Source: Streptomyces sp. NRRL S-455 (GTDB taxonomy: Bacteria > Actinomycetota > Actinomycetes > Streptomycetales > Streptomycetaceae). From it: a stretch of 64,000 bases of DNA. The translations under genes and the position numbers were made by a program. The notes beneath the pieces were generated by a model, which was given only the letters and a program-made list of their open reading frames with translations, had not been told where the DNA came from and made no database searches. The stretch lies in the NCBI RefSeq assembly GCF_000717875.1, contig NZ_JOCT01000005.1:182863-246862 (forward strand). The letters are read 5' to 3'. This document shows positions 1-7,914 of this stretch, one piece after another; positions within the stretch are counted from its first letter, which is position 1; every line of letters starts with the position of its first letter.

Positions 1-616
1 CGGCGACCTGCTGGGCAGGCGCGTCGTCCTCGTCCTCGTCGGACAGTACGAAGCCCGCGTTCTCGGTGCCCTCGGGCTCCTCGCCGGTCTTGCCGGGAGC
101 GGCCTCCTCGAGCACCTCCTCCTCGATAAGCTCGACGTCGTCCTTCTTGGCGCTGGTCTTCTTGGCGGCCGCCTTCTTGGCAGGAGCCTTCTTCGCGGCC
201 GCCTTCTTGGCGGTCGTCTTCTTGGCGGCTGCCTTCTTGGCGGGCGCCTCCTCCTCAGCGGCGGGCTCGGTGGCGGGCGCCGTCGGCGTGGCGGCGGCCT
301 TCCTCGTGGTCACCGCCTTGGCCGCGACCGTCTTGGTGGCGGTGCGCTTGGCGGGACTCTTCGCTGCGACGCTCTTTCGGGTGCGCTTGGGCTCTGCGGC
401 ACTGACCATCAGCGTCACACCCTCTTCCTCGAGGATCTGGTTGAGGCTGCGCAGTACGTTCTTCCACTGAGTGGCCGGAATCTGGTCAGCTTCGAAGGCC
501 CGACGCACGTCATCGCCGGCGATCTGCCCCTCAGCCTTTCCCCGCTCAATGAGCGCCATGACAGAGACGGACTCGGCGATCTCCGGCGGGAGCGTACGGG
601 ATGTGCTGGCCGACAC
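1..616 (-). CDS. hrdB: Principal RNA polymerase sigma factor HrdB (5' part; runs off the window)
   Basis: Only the first 205 codons lie in the window. The GTG start follows a GAGAGG ribosome binding site, and the protein opens MSASTSRTLPPEIAES, as I remember for Streptomyces HrdB. Region 1.1-like sequence (MALIERGKAEGQIAGDD, about residues 20-36) is followed by the long Lys/Ala-rich linker typical of actinobacterial group 1 sigma factors, with repeated KKAAAKK/KKTTAKK units at about 125-160, then an acidic stretch (DEDEDD). The conserved core regions 1.2-4 are outside the window. HrdB directs RNA polymerase to housekeeping promoters and is essential. Upstream lie an ECF-type promoter and a strong terminator that separates it from whiH. 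Confidence 0.95.
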   Translation of the reverse strand, partial: MSASTSRTLPPEIAESVSVMALIERGKAEGQIAGDDVRRAFEADQIPATQWKNVLRSLNQILEEEGVTLMVSAAEPKRTRKSVAAKSPAKRTATKTVAAKAVTTRKAAATPTAPATEPAAEEEAPAKKAAAKKTTAKKAAAKKAPAKKAAAKKTSAKKDDVELIEEEVLEEAAPGKTGEEPEGTENAGFVLSDEDEDDAPAQQVA

Positions 617-654
617 GAACAACCTCTCGGAACGTTGGAAAACGGCTTCCGGCA

Positions 655-669
655 CCGTCCACAGTGGAC
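655..669. repeat. Perfect inverted repeat in the hrdB 5' untranslated region
   Basis: GTCCAC-A-GTGGAC is a perfect inverted repeat with 6-bp arms at 657-669, about 40 nt upstream of the hrdB start. The plus strand at 655-663 (CCGTCCACA) also fits the degenerate Streptomyces DnaA-box pattern (Y-Y-V-TCCACA). It could be an operator, a single DnaA site or an mRNA hairpin; the sequence does not decide. Confidence 0.4.
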
Positions 670-779
670 AGGAGCCGACCGCCGGCTTGGGGATGGGCCG
701 ACGGCGCGGGCGGGGGCCGGGAAGATGCACAGCGCCGTGAACGGCGTCCGTATTCCCTCCGCGGCTGTCACCTCTTAGG

Positions 780-807
780 TCATCGCGTTCTTCCCAGGAG
801 CGTTACG
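780..807 (-). promoter_or_regulatory. hrdB promoter of the ECF sigma ShbA type
   Basis: On the minus strand CGTAAC (802-807) and CGATGA (780-785) are separated by exactly 16 bp. This matches, as I remember it, the CGTAAC-N16-CGATGA consensus reported for the ECF sigma factor ShbA, which drives hrdB in Streptomyces griseus. Transcription would start near 773, giving a leader of about 155 nt. No equally clear second promoter was found; a GGAAT at 752-756 lacks the GTT expected for a SigR promoter. Confidence 0.75.
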
Positions 808-924
808 CCCATTTCGCGTGGCCCGAGTCACACCCCGTAGGCGAACAAAGCTGCTCAAATCCTGACATACCAGGTCACTCCGTGTCGCGACCTGGTCGCT
901 GTAACGGAACTGCGGCCCTTCGCG

Positions 925-969
925 CCGTCGGACCCCGCGGGATCCGAGGATCCCCGCGGGGTCCGACGG
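925..969 (-). terminator. Long hairpin terminator between whiH and hrdB
   Basis: CCGTCGGACCCCGCGGGATCC and its reverse complement form a stem of about 21 bp with one bulged base and a very short loop. It lies about 75 nt beyond the whiH stop codon and upstream of the hrdB promoter. It probably ends whiH transcription and insulates hrdB. There is no U-tract, as is usual in Streptomyces. Confidence 0.75.
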
Positions 970-1042
970 GAGGCGGATCACCGGGCGGGCACTGCCACAG
1001 GAGGGGGGTGGCAGGCCCGGCCGCGCCGCCCGTGGAACGCGG

Positions 1043-1930
1043 TCAGTGCTCGCGCGGAGCGGGCACCACGCGTTCCACTTCGGGGTGGACCGTGAGAAGT
1101 TGCCGCATCGCCGCCTCGGCCGCGGCACCGTCACCCGCGGCCAGGGCGTCACAGATGCAGCCGTGGTGTGCCAGCGACGTCTCGTTCGGCCGGTCACAGC
1201 CCGCGACCGGTCCGCCCGAGACCTGGAGAGCCGCGGACACGATCCCGGACAGGTGCTCCAGCATGCGGTTGCCGGCGACCTGGATGAGCAGCGAGTGGAA
1301 CTCGGAGTCCGCACGGGAGAAGGTGAGCGCGTCACCCTGGGCCATGGCGTGTCCCATGATCTCGACCATGTCCGTCAGGCGCTGCTGCACATCCTCCCGC
1401 CCGTGCCCGGCGGCGAGTCGGGCGGCGAGGGGCTCGATCGTCCAGCGCAGCTCGCTCAGCTCGCGCCGCTGGTCGTCGCGCTGCGGCCCGAAGGCACGCC
1501 ACTCGATGATGTCCGGATCGAGGAGGTTCCAGTCGCTGACGGGCCGTACGCGCGTGCCGACGTTCGGGCGGGCGCTCACCAGACCCTTGGCCTCCAGGAC
1601 GCGGAGCGACTCGCGGACGACGGTGCGGGAGACCTCGAAACGCTGCCCGATCTCCTCGGGCACCAGCGGACGGTCGGCGCCCAGGTCGCCGGAGACGATC
1701 ATCTGCCCCAGCTGCTGTACGAGTTGGCCGTGCAGTCCGCGTCCGCGGCTTCCCGCGGCGCGCCGGCCCACACGGCCCAGCTCGGGGTCCCCGCCGTCCC
1801 AGGCAGGGGCCCCGACGCGGTCGACGGCGGGCGCCTCGGCGTAGGGGTAGCGGTCGAGTTCGCCCGGGCTCGCGAGGCCGGAGTCAGCGGAGCGGGCGGC
1901 GGTCATCATGGTGTGCGCAAGGGTACTCAC
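1043..1930 (-). CDS. whiH: Sporulation transcription factor WhiH (GntR/FadR family)
   Basis: The 295-residue protein has a GntR winged helix-turn-helix at about residues 66-130 (PEEIGQRFEVSRTVVRESLRVLEAKGLV) and a C-terminal FCD-type all-helical effector domain. Identity as WhiH rests on this architecture, its place directly upstream of hrdB and the recalled N-terminus; in S. coelicolor WhiH acts in aerial hyphae and controls sporulation septation. GTG was chosen because AAAGGA precedes it, whereas the ATG-ATG pair 8 codons later has no Shine-Dalgarno. The extension of about 65 residues before the winged helix is Gly/Asp/Arg-rich. The 5' region carries a WhiG-like -10 box and a tetraloop hairpin, noted separately. 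Confidence 0.88.
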   Translation of the reverse strand: MSTLAHTMMTAARSADSGLASPGELDRYPYAEAPAVDRVGAPAWDGGDPELGRVGRRAAGSRGRGLHGQLVQQLGQMIVSGDLGADRPLVPEEIGQRFEVSRTVVRESLRVLEAKGLVSARPNVGTRVRPVSDWNLLDPDIIEWRAFGPQRDDQRRELSELRWTIEPLAARLAAGHGREDVQQRLTDMVEIMGHAMAQGDALTFSRADSEFHSLLIQVAGNRMLEHLSGIVSAALQVSGGPVAGCDRPNETSLAHHGCICDALAAGDGAAAEAAMRQLLTVHPEVERVVPAPREH

Positions 1931-1990
1931 GCATCCTTTGTCGGCGCCGTCTCCAACTCCCTTGAGGTCTTTGGTGAAAAGCACACGAAA

Positions 1991-2029
1991 GGGTGATCGC
2001 TCACCCCGTCGCAATTGACGCCTTATCGG
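1991..2029 (-). promoter_or_regulatory. whiH upstream region: WhiG-like -10 box and GNRA-loop hairpin
   Basis: On the minus strand CCGATAA (2023-2029) matches the -10 element of SigWhiG promoters, and whiH is a known SigWhiG target in S. coelicolor. No TAAA -35 is visible 15 bp further upstream, so the call rests on one half. Between this box and the gene, GGGTGA-GCGA-TCACCC (1991-2006) is a perfect inverted repeat with a GNRA-type loop, either an RNA hairpin or a FadR-family operator. Confidence 0.5.
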
Positions 2030-2091
2030 AAAGAAATGGGCGTTCTGCGGGGAGTTGTGGGCAGGGCCGGACGAAGCGTTACGGACAGTCG

Positions 2092-4332
2092 TCACCGGAA
2101 TCTGCTGCGCAGGGTGGTGAGCAGATACGCGCAGAGCAGGGCGGTCAGCGACAACGCCAGCGCACCACCGACAGGTTGGGAGATCACCGCGAGCGCCGCC
2201 TCCAGATAACGCTCTCCCCCGAAGGGCCACCGTGGCAGCAGGGCTTCTCGCAGCCGCATGGGAAGTCCCGCCGCGGTCGGCACGGACGGCCCCGCCAGGA
2301 CTTTGTGCACCACGGGTACGACGAGGACCGGCACGGCGGCCACAGCGGCGAGTCCGGCCGTGGTGGACCGGAAAACGCCGGCGGCCAGCACACCGGCCCA
2401 GGCACAGCCGACCACGAGACCGACCCAACTCGCGCTCTGGGCGAGCCAGTCGGCGGGAATCCGTGCGAGCTCCGGCCCGTAGACGAGATAGAGCACTTCG
2501 GCGTCGCAGCCGAGGGTGAGGACGGCCAGCACCACCGCGGTGACCGAGGCGACGAGCAGCTTGGCGGCGAGCAGCCCCAGTCGGCGGGGCACGGTGCCGC
2601 GATCCGCGGCCAGGGCGGGATGGCGGAACTCGTCCCCGAAGGCCAGCGCGCCGAGCAGCCCCGCGCCGATCGCCGCGGGCGGCAGGGGCAGATCCTGTGG
2701 CCATGCGGCGAGCAGACGCGGCTGCGGGGTGTGTCCGATACGGGCGAGCACGACAGCGGTCACAGCGGACACCAGGAGCACGACAGCCCCGGTGAGGGAC
2801 CCGGTGCCCACGCCCGCGGCGCGTCGGATCTCGTAGCGCAGGGGGCGGAGGGGGCTGGGGGCCGGACGGACGGAGATGGGGGGCGGCAGAGGGGGCAGCG
2901 CGTCGAGCGTTCGGGGCTTGTGAGCCCTGTGGGCCGGGTGGTTCTGGAGGGTCGAGGGGGCCTTGTGGGGCTCGGGCTGGTGAGGAGGGGCGGCCGGGGC
3001 CGACTGGGGAGTACCAGCGGCGTCGCACGGCCGGCCGACAGCGCGGACACCCGGGCGCTCGTGCGGCGGGGCAGCGGGCCGCACGGGGCCGGCGGAGGGC
3101 ACCGGCTCAGCGGAGGGCGGAGCGGATGCGTGGGAGACCGGCTCAGGTGATTCGGATGCGGGGTCAGGTGCCGCGGCGGCTTGCTCTGGTGCGTCAGTGG
3201 TCGTCCCATGCGCGTCGCCGGCCGGCTCTGGCGCGTCAGCAGTGGGGTGTTGTTCGATCAGGGGGCTTGACCCGATCGTGGGCCGCGGCTCGGCGGTGTC
3301 TGCCAGGGGGGCCGCCACAGCGCTTCCCGCGTCGGGGTGTGGTTCCGTTGCGCCCGCCTTGTCGGCCTGATGCCGCTCGACCGCCGTCTGCCTTGCCCCG
3401 TCACGCTCCAGGTCACGGCAGCCGTCCGGCGCCCCCTCCCGAGCGGCTCCCGCACCGGGGCCCATGTCTCCGACCTCATCGGCGAGTTGATGGACGACGA
3501 CCCCGTGGTGGAACGCGGTCTCACCGATGTCCGCGCAAGTACTGCCGTACACGGAGAGGCGGTTGCCGCCCTCGTGCACGACCTCCACGGAGCGCTGTGA
3601 GGTGCGTGCCTGCTGGGCCAGGAGGGCCGCCAGGCGGGCCGCGTGCGGGCTGCGTACGGCGACACGGGGACGCAGACGGGTCCGCGAGAACTCCGCGGCC
3701 TCCTGGTCGGCGACGAGCCTGCCCTGTTCCAGCGTGACGACGTGATCGGCGGCGCGCGCGGCCTCTTTGGGGTCGGCCGTGGTGAACAGGACGGTGCCGC
3801 CCTGGGCGGCATGGGCGCGCAGCATCCCGTGCAGCCAGTTGCTCTCGCGGCCGGAGAGCCCTTGGGCAGGGGCGTCGAGGACGAGCGTGTGCGGGTCGGC
3901 CAGGAGGACGCAGGCCATGCCGAGGCGGCGGTCCATGCCGCGCGACAGGGCGCCGAGGCGTTCGTCGCGCAGACTCGCGAGCCCGACCGTCTCGAGAACC
4001 TCGTCGGCACGCCGGACCGGCACCCCCGCGGCGGCACACAGCATGCGGAGATGGCCGCGGACGGTGCGGGCCGGGTGCCCCGGCACGTCACCCAGCAGCA
4101 CACCGACCTCGCGCGCGGGATGGGGGATCCGATGCAGAGGGCGGCCCCGGAAGTAGGTGATACCACGGCCCTGTTGCAGTTCGAGCATGAGTCTGAGAAC
4201 CGTCGTCTTGCCGGCGCCGGGTGCCCCGAGCAGCGCGGTGACGCGGCCCGCTCGCGCCTCGAAGGAGACGTCGTCAGCCGCGGGCGGAAGCTCCTTGCGG
4301 GGATTGCTGGTCAATCCGAAGGCCTGGATCAC
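2092..4332 (-). CDS. Fused ABC transporter: ATPase, long linker and membrane domain in one chain
   Basis: About 746 residues. The N-terminal third is an ABC ATPase: Walker A (GAPGAGKTT) near residue 37, a degenerate signature (LSRGM) and Walker B (TLVLDAP). A Pro/Ala/Glu/His-rich linker of some 190 residues follows, then a C-terminal domain with about six hydrophobic helices resembling ABC-2 permease domains. The substrate is unknown. The D-loop/Walker B region reads LVLDAPAQGL, so Ala replaces the catalytic Glu after the Walker B Asp, which suggests weak or altered ATP hydrolysis. GTG was chosen because the frame then opens VIQAFGLTS; an in-frame TTG 15 codons upstream after GAGGCAGG is an alternative. 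It lies upstream of whiH in the same direction. Confidence 0.8.
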   Translation of the reverse strand: MIQAFGLTSNPRKELPPAADDVSFEARAGRVTALLGAPGAGKTTVLRLMLELQQGRGITYFRGRPLHRIPHPAREVGVLLGDVPGHPARTVRGHLRMLCAAAGVPVRRADEVLETVGLASLRDERLGALSRGMDRRLGMACVLLADPHTLVLDAPAQGLSGRESNWLHGMLRAHAAQGGTVLFTTADPKEAARAADHVVTLEQGRLVADQEAAEFSRTRLRPRVAVRSPHAARLAALLAQQARTSQRSVEVVHEGGNRLSVYGSTCADIGETAFHHGVVVHQLADEVGDMGPGAGAAREGAPDGCRDLERDGARQTAVERHQADKAGATEPHPDAGSAVAAPLADTAEPRPTIGSSPLIEQHPTADAPEPAGDAHGTTTDAPEQAAAAPDPASESPEPVSHASAPPSAEPVPSAGPVRPAAPPHERPGVRAVGRPCDAAGTPQSAPAAPPHQPEPHKAPSTLQNHPAHRAHKPRTLDALPPLPPPISVRPAPSPLRPLRYEIRRAAGVGTGSLTGAVVLLVSAVTAVVLARIGHTPQPRLLAAWPQDLPLPPAAIGAGLLGALAFGDEFRHPALAADRGTVPRRLGLLAAKLLVASVTAVVLAVLTLGCDAEVLYLVYGPELARIPADWLAQSASWVGLVVGCAWAGVLAAGVFRSTTAGLAAVAAVPVLVVPVVHKVLAGPSVPTAAGLPMRLREALLPRWPFGGERYLEAALAVISQPVGGALALSLTALLCAYLLTTLRSRFR

Positions 4333-4442
4333 TCGCAGCAAGATAGCGCGATATGTCCAGATTTTCGGGCAGCACAAGACCTGCCTCGGTTACGGCGATC
4401 ATGTTTGTGCTGTCTCGGGCGGTCGCGTCCGCGGGCTCCGCA

Positions 4443-5201
4443 TCACACCTCGGGGCGCAGCATCGGGGGGTTGAGCAGGGTCGCGCCGCCGGCACGGAAG
4501 AGCTGAGCGGGGCGGCCGCCCTGGCGGGTGGTCGTCCCGCCGGTGGGGACGAGGAAGCCCGGTGTACCGGTGACCTTGCGATGGAAGTTGCGGGGGTCGA
4601 GCGCCACACCCCACACCGCCTCGTAGACCCGGCGCAGTTCCCCCACGGTGAACTCGGGCGGGCAGAAGGCCGTGGCCAGCGACGAGTACTCGATCTTGGA
4701 CCGAGCGCGCTCCACACCGTCCGAAAGGATCTGCGCGTGGTCGAAGGCCAGTGGCGCGACCGGCTCCGCCTCACGCCCGTAACCGCCCTGCTGCAGCAGC
4801 TCCTCGACCGGAGCCCAGCGGGCGTTGCTGGCGTCGCCGCCCGCTCTGGGCGCGGGCAGGTCGGGAGCGAGCGCGAGGTGGGCGACACTGACGACCCGCA
4901 TCCTCGGGTCCCGCTCGGGGTCGCCGTAGGTGGCGAGCTGCTCCAGGTGCGCGCCGTTGTCCTGGGCGGGCACGGACGGATCGTGGACGCGCAGTCCGGT
5001 CTCCTCGGCCAGCTCGCGTGCCGCGGCCTGTGCCAGGTCCTCGTCGGCCCGCACGAAGCCGCCGGGGAGTGCCCAACGCCCCTGGAACGGCGGTTCGCCC
5101 CTCCGTACCGCCAGCGCACACAGGGAATGGCGGCGCACGGTCAGCACGACCAGGTCCACGGTGACGGCGAAGGGCGGAAAGGCTGACGGGTCGTAGGGCA
5201 T
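4443..5201 (-). CDS. Nudix-domain transcriptional regulator, NrtR-like
   Basis: 252 residues. A complete Nudix box (GGFVRADEDLAQ...RELAEETGL) occupies about residues 48-70 with all catalytic Glu residues, so nucleotide-pyrophosphate binding or hydrolysis is plausible. The C-terminal part (FTVGELRRVYEAVWG...DPRNFHRKV) matches the winged helix of NrtR-family regulators, which link an ADP-ribose-binding Nudix fold to DNA binding and often control NAD metabolism. No NAD gene is adjacent here. An inverted repeat just upstream may be its own operator. The ATG opens MPYDPSAF; an extended frame exists upstream but lacks family similarity. Confidence 0.82.
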   Translation of the reverse strand: MPYDPSAFPPFAVTVDLVVLTVRRHSLCALAVRRGEPPFQGRWALPGGFVRADEDLAQAAARELAEETGLRVHDPSVPAQDNGAHLEQLATYGDPERDPRMRVVSVAHLALAPDLPAPRAGGDASNARWAPVEELLQQGGYGREAEPVAPLAFDHAQILSDGVERARSKIEYSSLATAFCPPEFTVGELRRVYEAVWGVALDPRNFHRKVTGTPGFLVPTGGTTTRQGGRPAQLFRAGGATLLNPPMLRPEV

Positions 5202-5210
5202 GCGGCGATC

Positions 5211-5232
5211 ATAGTCGTCTGCCTGACGATAA
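5211..5232. promoter_or_regulatory. Candidate operator of the NrtR-like regulator
   Basis: TCGTC-N5-GACGA (5215-5229), embedded in ATAGTCGTCTGCCTGACGATAA, is centred about 20 nt upstream of the regulator's start codon. The position suits autoregulation. The symmetry is seen directly; assignment to this regulator is inference. Confidence 0.5.
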
Positions 5233-5331
5233 ACACTCCATTCGCCGCGCACATCGGCCGCTGATCCACTTCGCTCCGACACGCGCTCCCCTGTCTGTTC
5301 CCACTGCTCCGGCGGTGGCTCACGTACCGGT

Positions 5332-7719
5332 TCACACCCCCAGTTGCAGGCCGTCGGCCGCCTCCTCGACCATGGCGAAGCCGAGCCGGCTCACCCGCAC
5401 GGAGAACGGGGCGCCCGCCACCCGCAGTCCGGTGAAGCAGATCTCGCCCAGGGGCGCGCTGCGCACGGGGCACAGGGTGACCGTCCCGGCCGGGGCGTCG
5501 GGACGGATGCCGGCGAGGGTGGTCAGCAGCTGGACTCCGGCAGCCGCCGGTGTGGCCGCGGGACGGCAGGCCGCCGGGTGCGGGAGAGGAGCGCTCCCCT
5601 CCGTGCGCTGCTCCCCCGCGTACATCTCGGGCAGCCGGCAGGCGAAGGACTCGGCTGCCCCGAGGACGCCGCGCAGCAGTGAGCTCGCCTCCTTCTCGTA
5701 GCCTGCGGCGGCCAGACCCGCGACGGCCAGTGCCGTCTCCTGGACCCGTACAGCCCCGGCGCGGTGGCCGAACGGGTTGAACCCCGCTTCCTTGGCGCCC
5801 AGTCCGCGCAGGCCCCAGCCCGAGTCCATGACGGGGCTGCCGAGCAGCCGGGCGAGCTTCTCGACCTGCACCTTGTCGAGCAGGCCGGGTGCCAGGGCGC
5901 CCGCGCCCAGCAGGCCGGTGTCGAGGAGGTGGGCCGCGGCCGCGCCCAGATGAGGCACGGGCCTGCCGTCCGGGGCCCGGGCCGCGGCGGGGCGGCCACC
6001 GCCGAGGTCATCGACCCAGAAGTCTCTCCGGAACGCGGTCCGCAGGTCCTGCGCCCAGTGTCTCAGTGCCGCCCCACCCGTGCGGCCGCAGGCGTCGAGC
6101 AGATCGGCGCCGAGCAGCGCGGCCCGGTGCGCATGGGCCTGTGTCTCGCACCGCGCGAAGCCCTGTGGGTGGGGGTCGCGCACATACGTGTCGTCGCCCA
6201 CGGTGGTGCGGAGCCAGGTCAGACAGCGCTCGGCCGCGGGCAGCAGCTCCTCCGTCTCCTGCTCGGTCAGGCCCCAGCGGCGGGCCTCGGCGAGCAGGGC
6301 GGGGAAGAGCAGCGTGGCCTCCGTTCCGGTGCACTGCGGCGGAAGGTGGGGCCCGGCGTCCCGCGTCGGGCCGGGAATCATCCCGGCCCGCGGCCCCGGC
6401 CCGGTGAGTTGGGTCCGGGCGAGGGTGCGCAGCGTCCCCGCTGCCAGACCGGTTCCGAGCGGCAGGGCCATCCTGGCGGCCACGAGCGCGTCGGCGGGTG
6501 CCAGACCGCAGCGCCAGGGTGCCCCGGCCGCGAGGTGGGTGTCGGCGGGGTGGTCGGAGTCACGCAGCAGGAGCGCCCGGAGGTCCTCGATGCTCGTCCG
6601 CAGGAGGCCGGAGACTCTGAGGTCGTCGCCTTCGGCACGCGCGGCCGCGAGGGGACTCCTCGCCGCGTGGCCCATGGCCCGGAGAGGACCGGCACCGTCC
6701 GGCCGCACCCGCAGTTCGACACTTCTGCTGCCGCCAGGGGGCAGGTCGAGCTCCCACCGCAGAATTCCGGCCGAGGCCAGGGCTTCCGAGGGAGGCGGTT
6801 GGGCCGTCACGGACGCGTGGCCGGTGGCGCAGGACCAGCGCAAACCCGAGGCGTGGACACTGGCAGCGATCTCGGGCCCCACGTTTCCCGAGGCGATCGA
6901 CCCGAGGTCGGCCAGGTCCGTGCCCAGGGACACTTCGACCGGCAGACGCAGCGGGCGGGGCGCCGCACTGTGCAGGGTGATCCGTTCCGTGCCGTCCGCG
7001 AAGCGGTGGCGTTCCACGACCACGTCCGGATCCGGTCCGGCATGGGGAGACGCGCGGAGCGTGCCCACGAACCTGGCGCGGTCGGCCGCTGCCATCCGGG
7101 CCTGAACAGCGAGGGGCTCCCGTCCGGCCACGCGGATCTCGCACCGGGAGAGCACGCGCCGGCCGGCCCGGTAGAACCCCTCCAGTCCCCGACCGGTCAT
7201 CTGCCCCGTCTCCGTCGAGATGGCCAGGCCGGGGAGGGCGACGCAGATCATCACGCCGTGGGCGGGCGGCAGGTCGGCGGACCAGCGCAGTCCTGGGATG
7301 GTGGCGCCTCTGGGAGGAGCGGGGGACGCAGACACCGGTCCGGCGGAGGACGGGGCCCGGCCCCGAGCAGCCGGGCTCCGGCCCGGGGCCGAGGCCGGTG
7401 GCTGAGGCGGGGGCGAGCCGTGTCGCGAAGAAGAGCCGGGGTGACGGGGTCGGCCTGCCCAACGGGCGGACGCCCGGTCAGGGCCCGGCGGCGACGGTAG
7501 GAACGAGTCCGGGCCGGACGCCGACACGGCGCGTGAGGCCCCTGCGGGGAGCCAGGGCCCCCAGCCGTCGCCACGTGCCGCCGTCCGCGGAGGGACGGCT
7601 TGGTCGCCCGGGCTCACTGGACCCGAGCCGGGCAGACCGCGCTCCGACCCGTGGGGCGGCAGGGGCCCGGCCGGTGAGCGGCGGTCGGCGGTGGAGGAGG
7701 GCGGAGTCGGCTGATGCAT
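5332..7719 (-). CDS. Glycogen-debranching-enzyme-like protein (alpha/alpha barrel glycosidase family)
   Basis: 795 residues. The first 150 or so are Pro/Ser/Arg-rich and look disordered. The middle resembles the N-terminal beta-rich domain of amylo-alpha-1,6-glucosidase-like proteins (GLEGFYRAGRRVLSRCEIRVAGREP; GTDLADLGSI). The C-terminal part (from about 430) has helical repeats such as CTGTEATLLFPALLAEA and a motif (SGWGLRGLGAKEAGFNPFGHRAGAV) as in (alpha/alpha)6-barrel glycosidases. The substrate is unknown; glycogen, trehalose-related or cell-wall glycans are all possible. The ATG follows AGAGGAAG. It is co-directional with the DUF4192 gene upstream (about 195 bp gap) and the Nudix regulator downstream (130 bp). 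I did not identify a convincing catalytic acid pair. Confidence 0.72.
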   Translation of the reverse strand: MHQPTPPSSTADRRSPAGPLPPHGSERGLPGSGPVSPGDQAVPPRTAARGDGWGPWLPAGASRAVSASGPDSFLPSPPGPDRASARWAGRPRHPGSSSRHGSPPPQPPASAPGRSPAARGRAPSSAGPVSASPAPPRGATIPGLRWSADLPPAHGVMICVALPGLAISTETGQMTGRGLEGFYRAGRRVLSRCEIRVAGREPLAVQARMAAADRARFVGTLRASPHAGPDPDVVVERHRFADGTERITLHSAAPRPLRLPVEVSLGTDLADLGSIASGNVGPEIAASVHASGLRWSCATGHASVTAQPPPSEALASAGILRWELDLPPGGSRSVELRVRPDGAGPLRAMGHAARSPLAAARAEGDDLRVSGLLRTSIEDLRALLLRDSDHPADTHLAAGAPWRCGLAPADALVAARMALPLGTGLAAGTLRTLARTQLTGPGPRAGMIPGPTRDAGPHLPPQCTGTEATLLFPALLAEARRWGLTEQETEELLPAAERCLTWLRTTVGDDTYVRDPHPQGFARCETQAHAHRAALLGADLLDACGRTGGAALRHWAQDLRTAFRRDFWVDDLGGGRPAAARAPDGRPVPHLGAAAAHLLDTGLLGAGALAPGLLDKVQVEKLARLLGSPVMDSGWGLRGLGAKEAGFNPFGHRAGAVRVQETALAVAGLAAAGYEKEASSLLRGVLGAAESFACRLPEMYAGEQRTEGSAPLPHPAACRPAATPAAAGVQLLTTLAGIRPDAPAGTVTLCPVRSAPLGEICFTGLRVAGAPFSVRVSRLGFAMVEEAADGLQLGV

Positions 7720-7914
7720 GGAGAGGCTTCCTCTGCGCTCTGTGCGCCTCGAAGGGTTCGATGCCGGTGCCGGAAAGCTCCGACGGGGCAGGGGTGGTGC
7801 GGCGTGTCACGACCCGTCCAGCCGTTCCGCCACTCGGGTGAACGGCATGACGCTCCTTCGGGTCACGCCGGTGTCCGGGCCACGCTGTGCACGTTGAAGC
7901 CGCCAGGCCGGCAC

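Noticed and set aside
66..470. Hydrophobic Ala/Phe-rich frame on the plus strand
   Set aside because: Antisense of the Lys/Ala linker of hrdB; the apparent membrane repeats are complements of the KKAAAKK codons.
735..756. SigR promoter for hrdB (GGAAT at 752-756)
   Set aside because: At 18-bp spacing the -10 reads GCT instead of GTT; not convincing.
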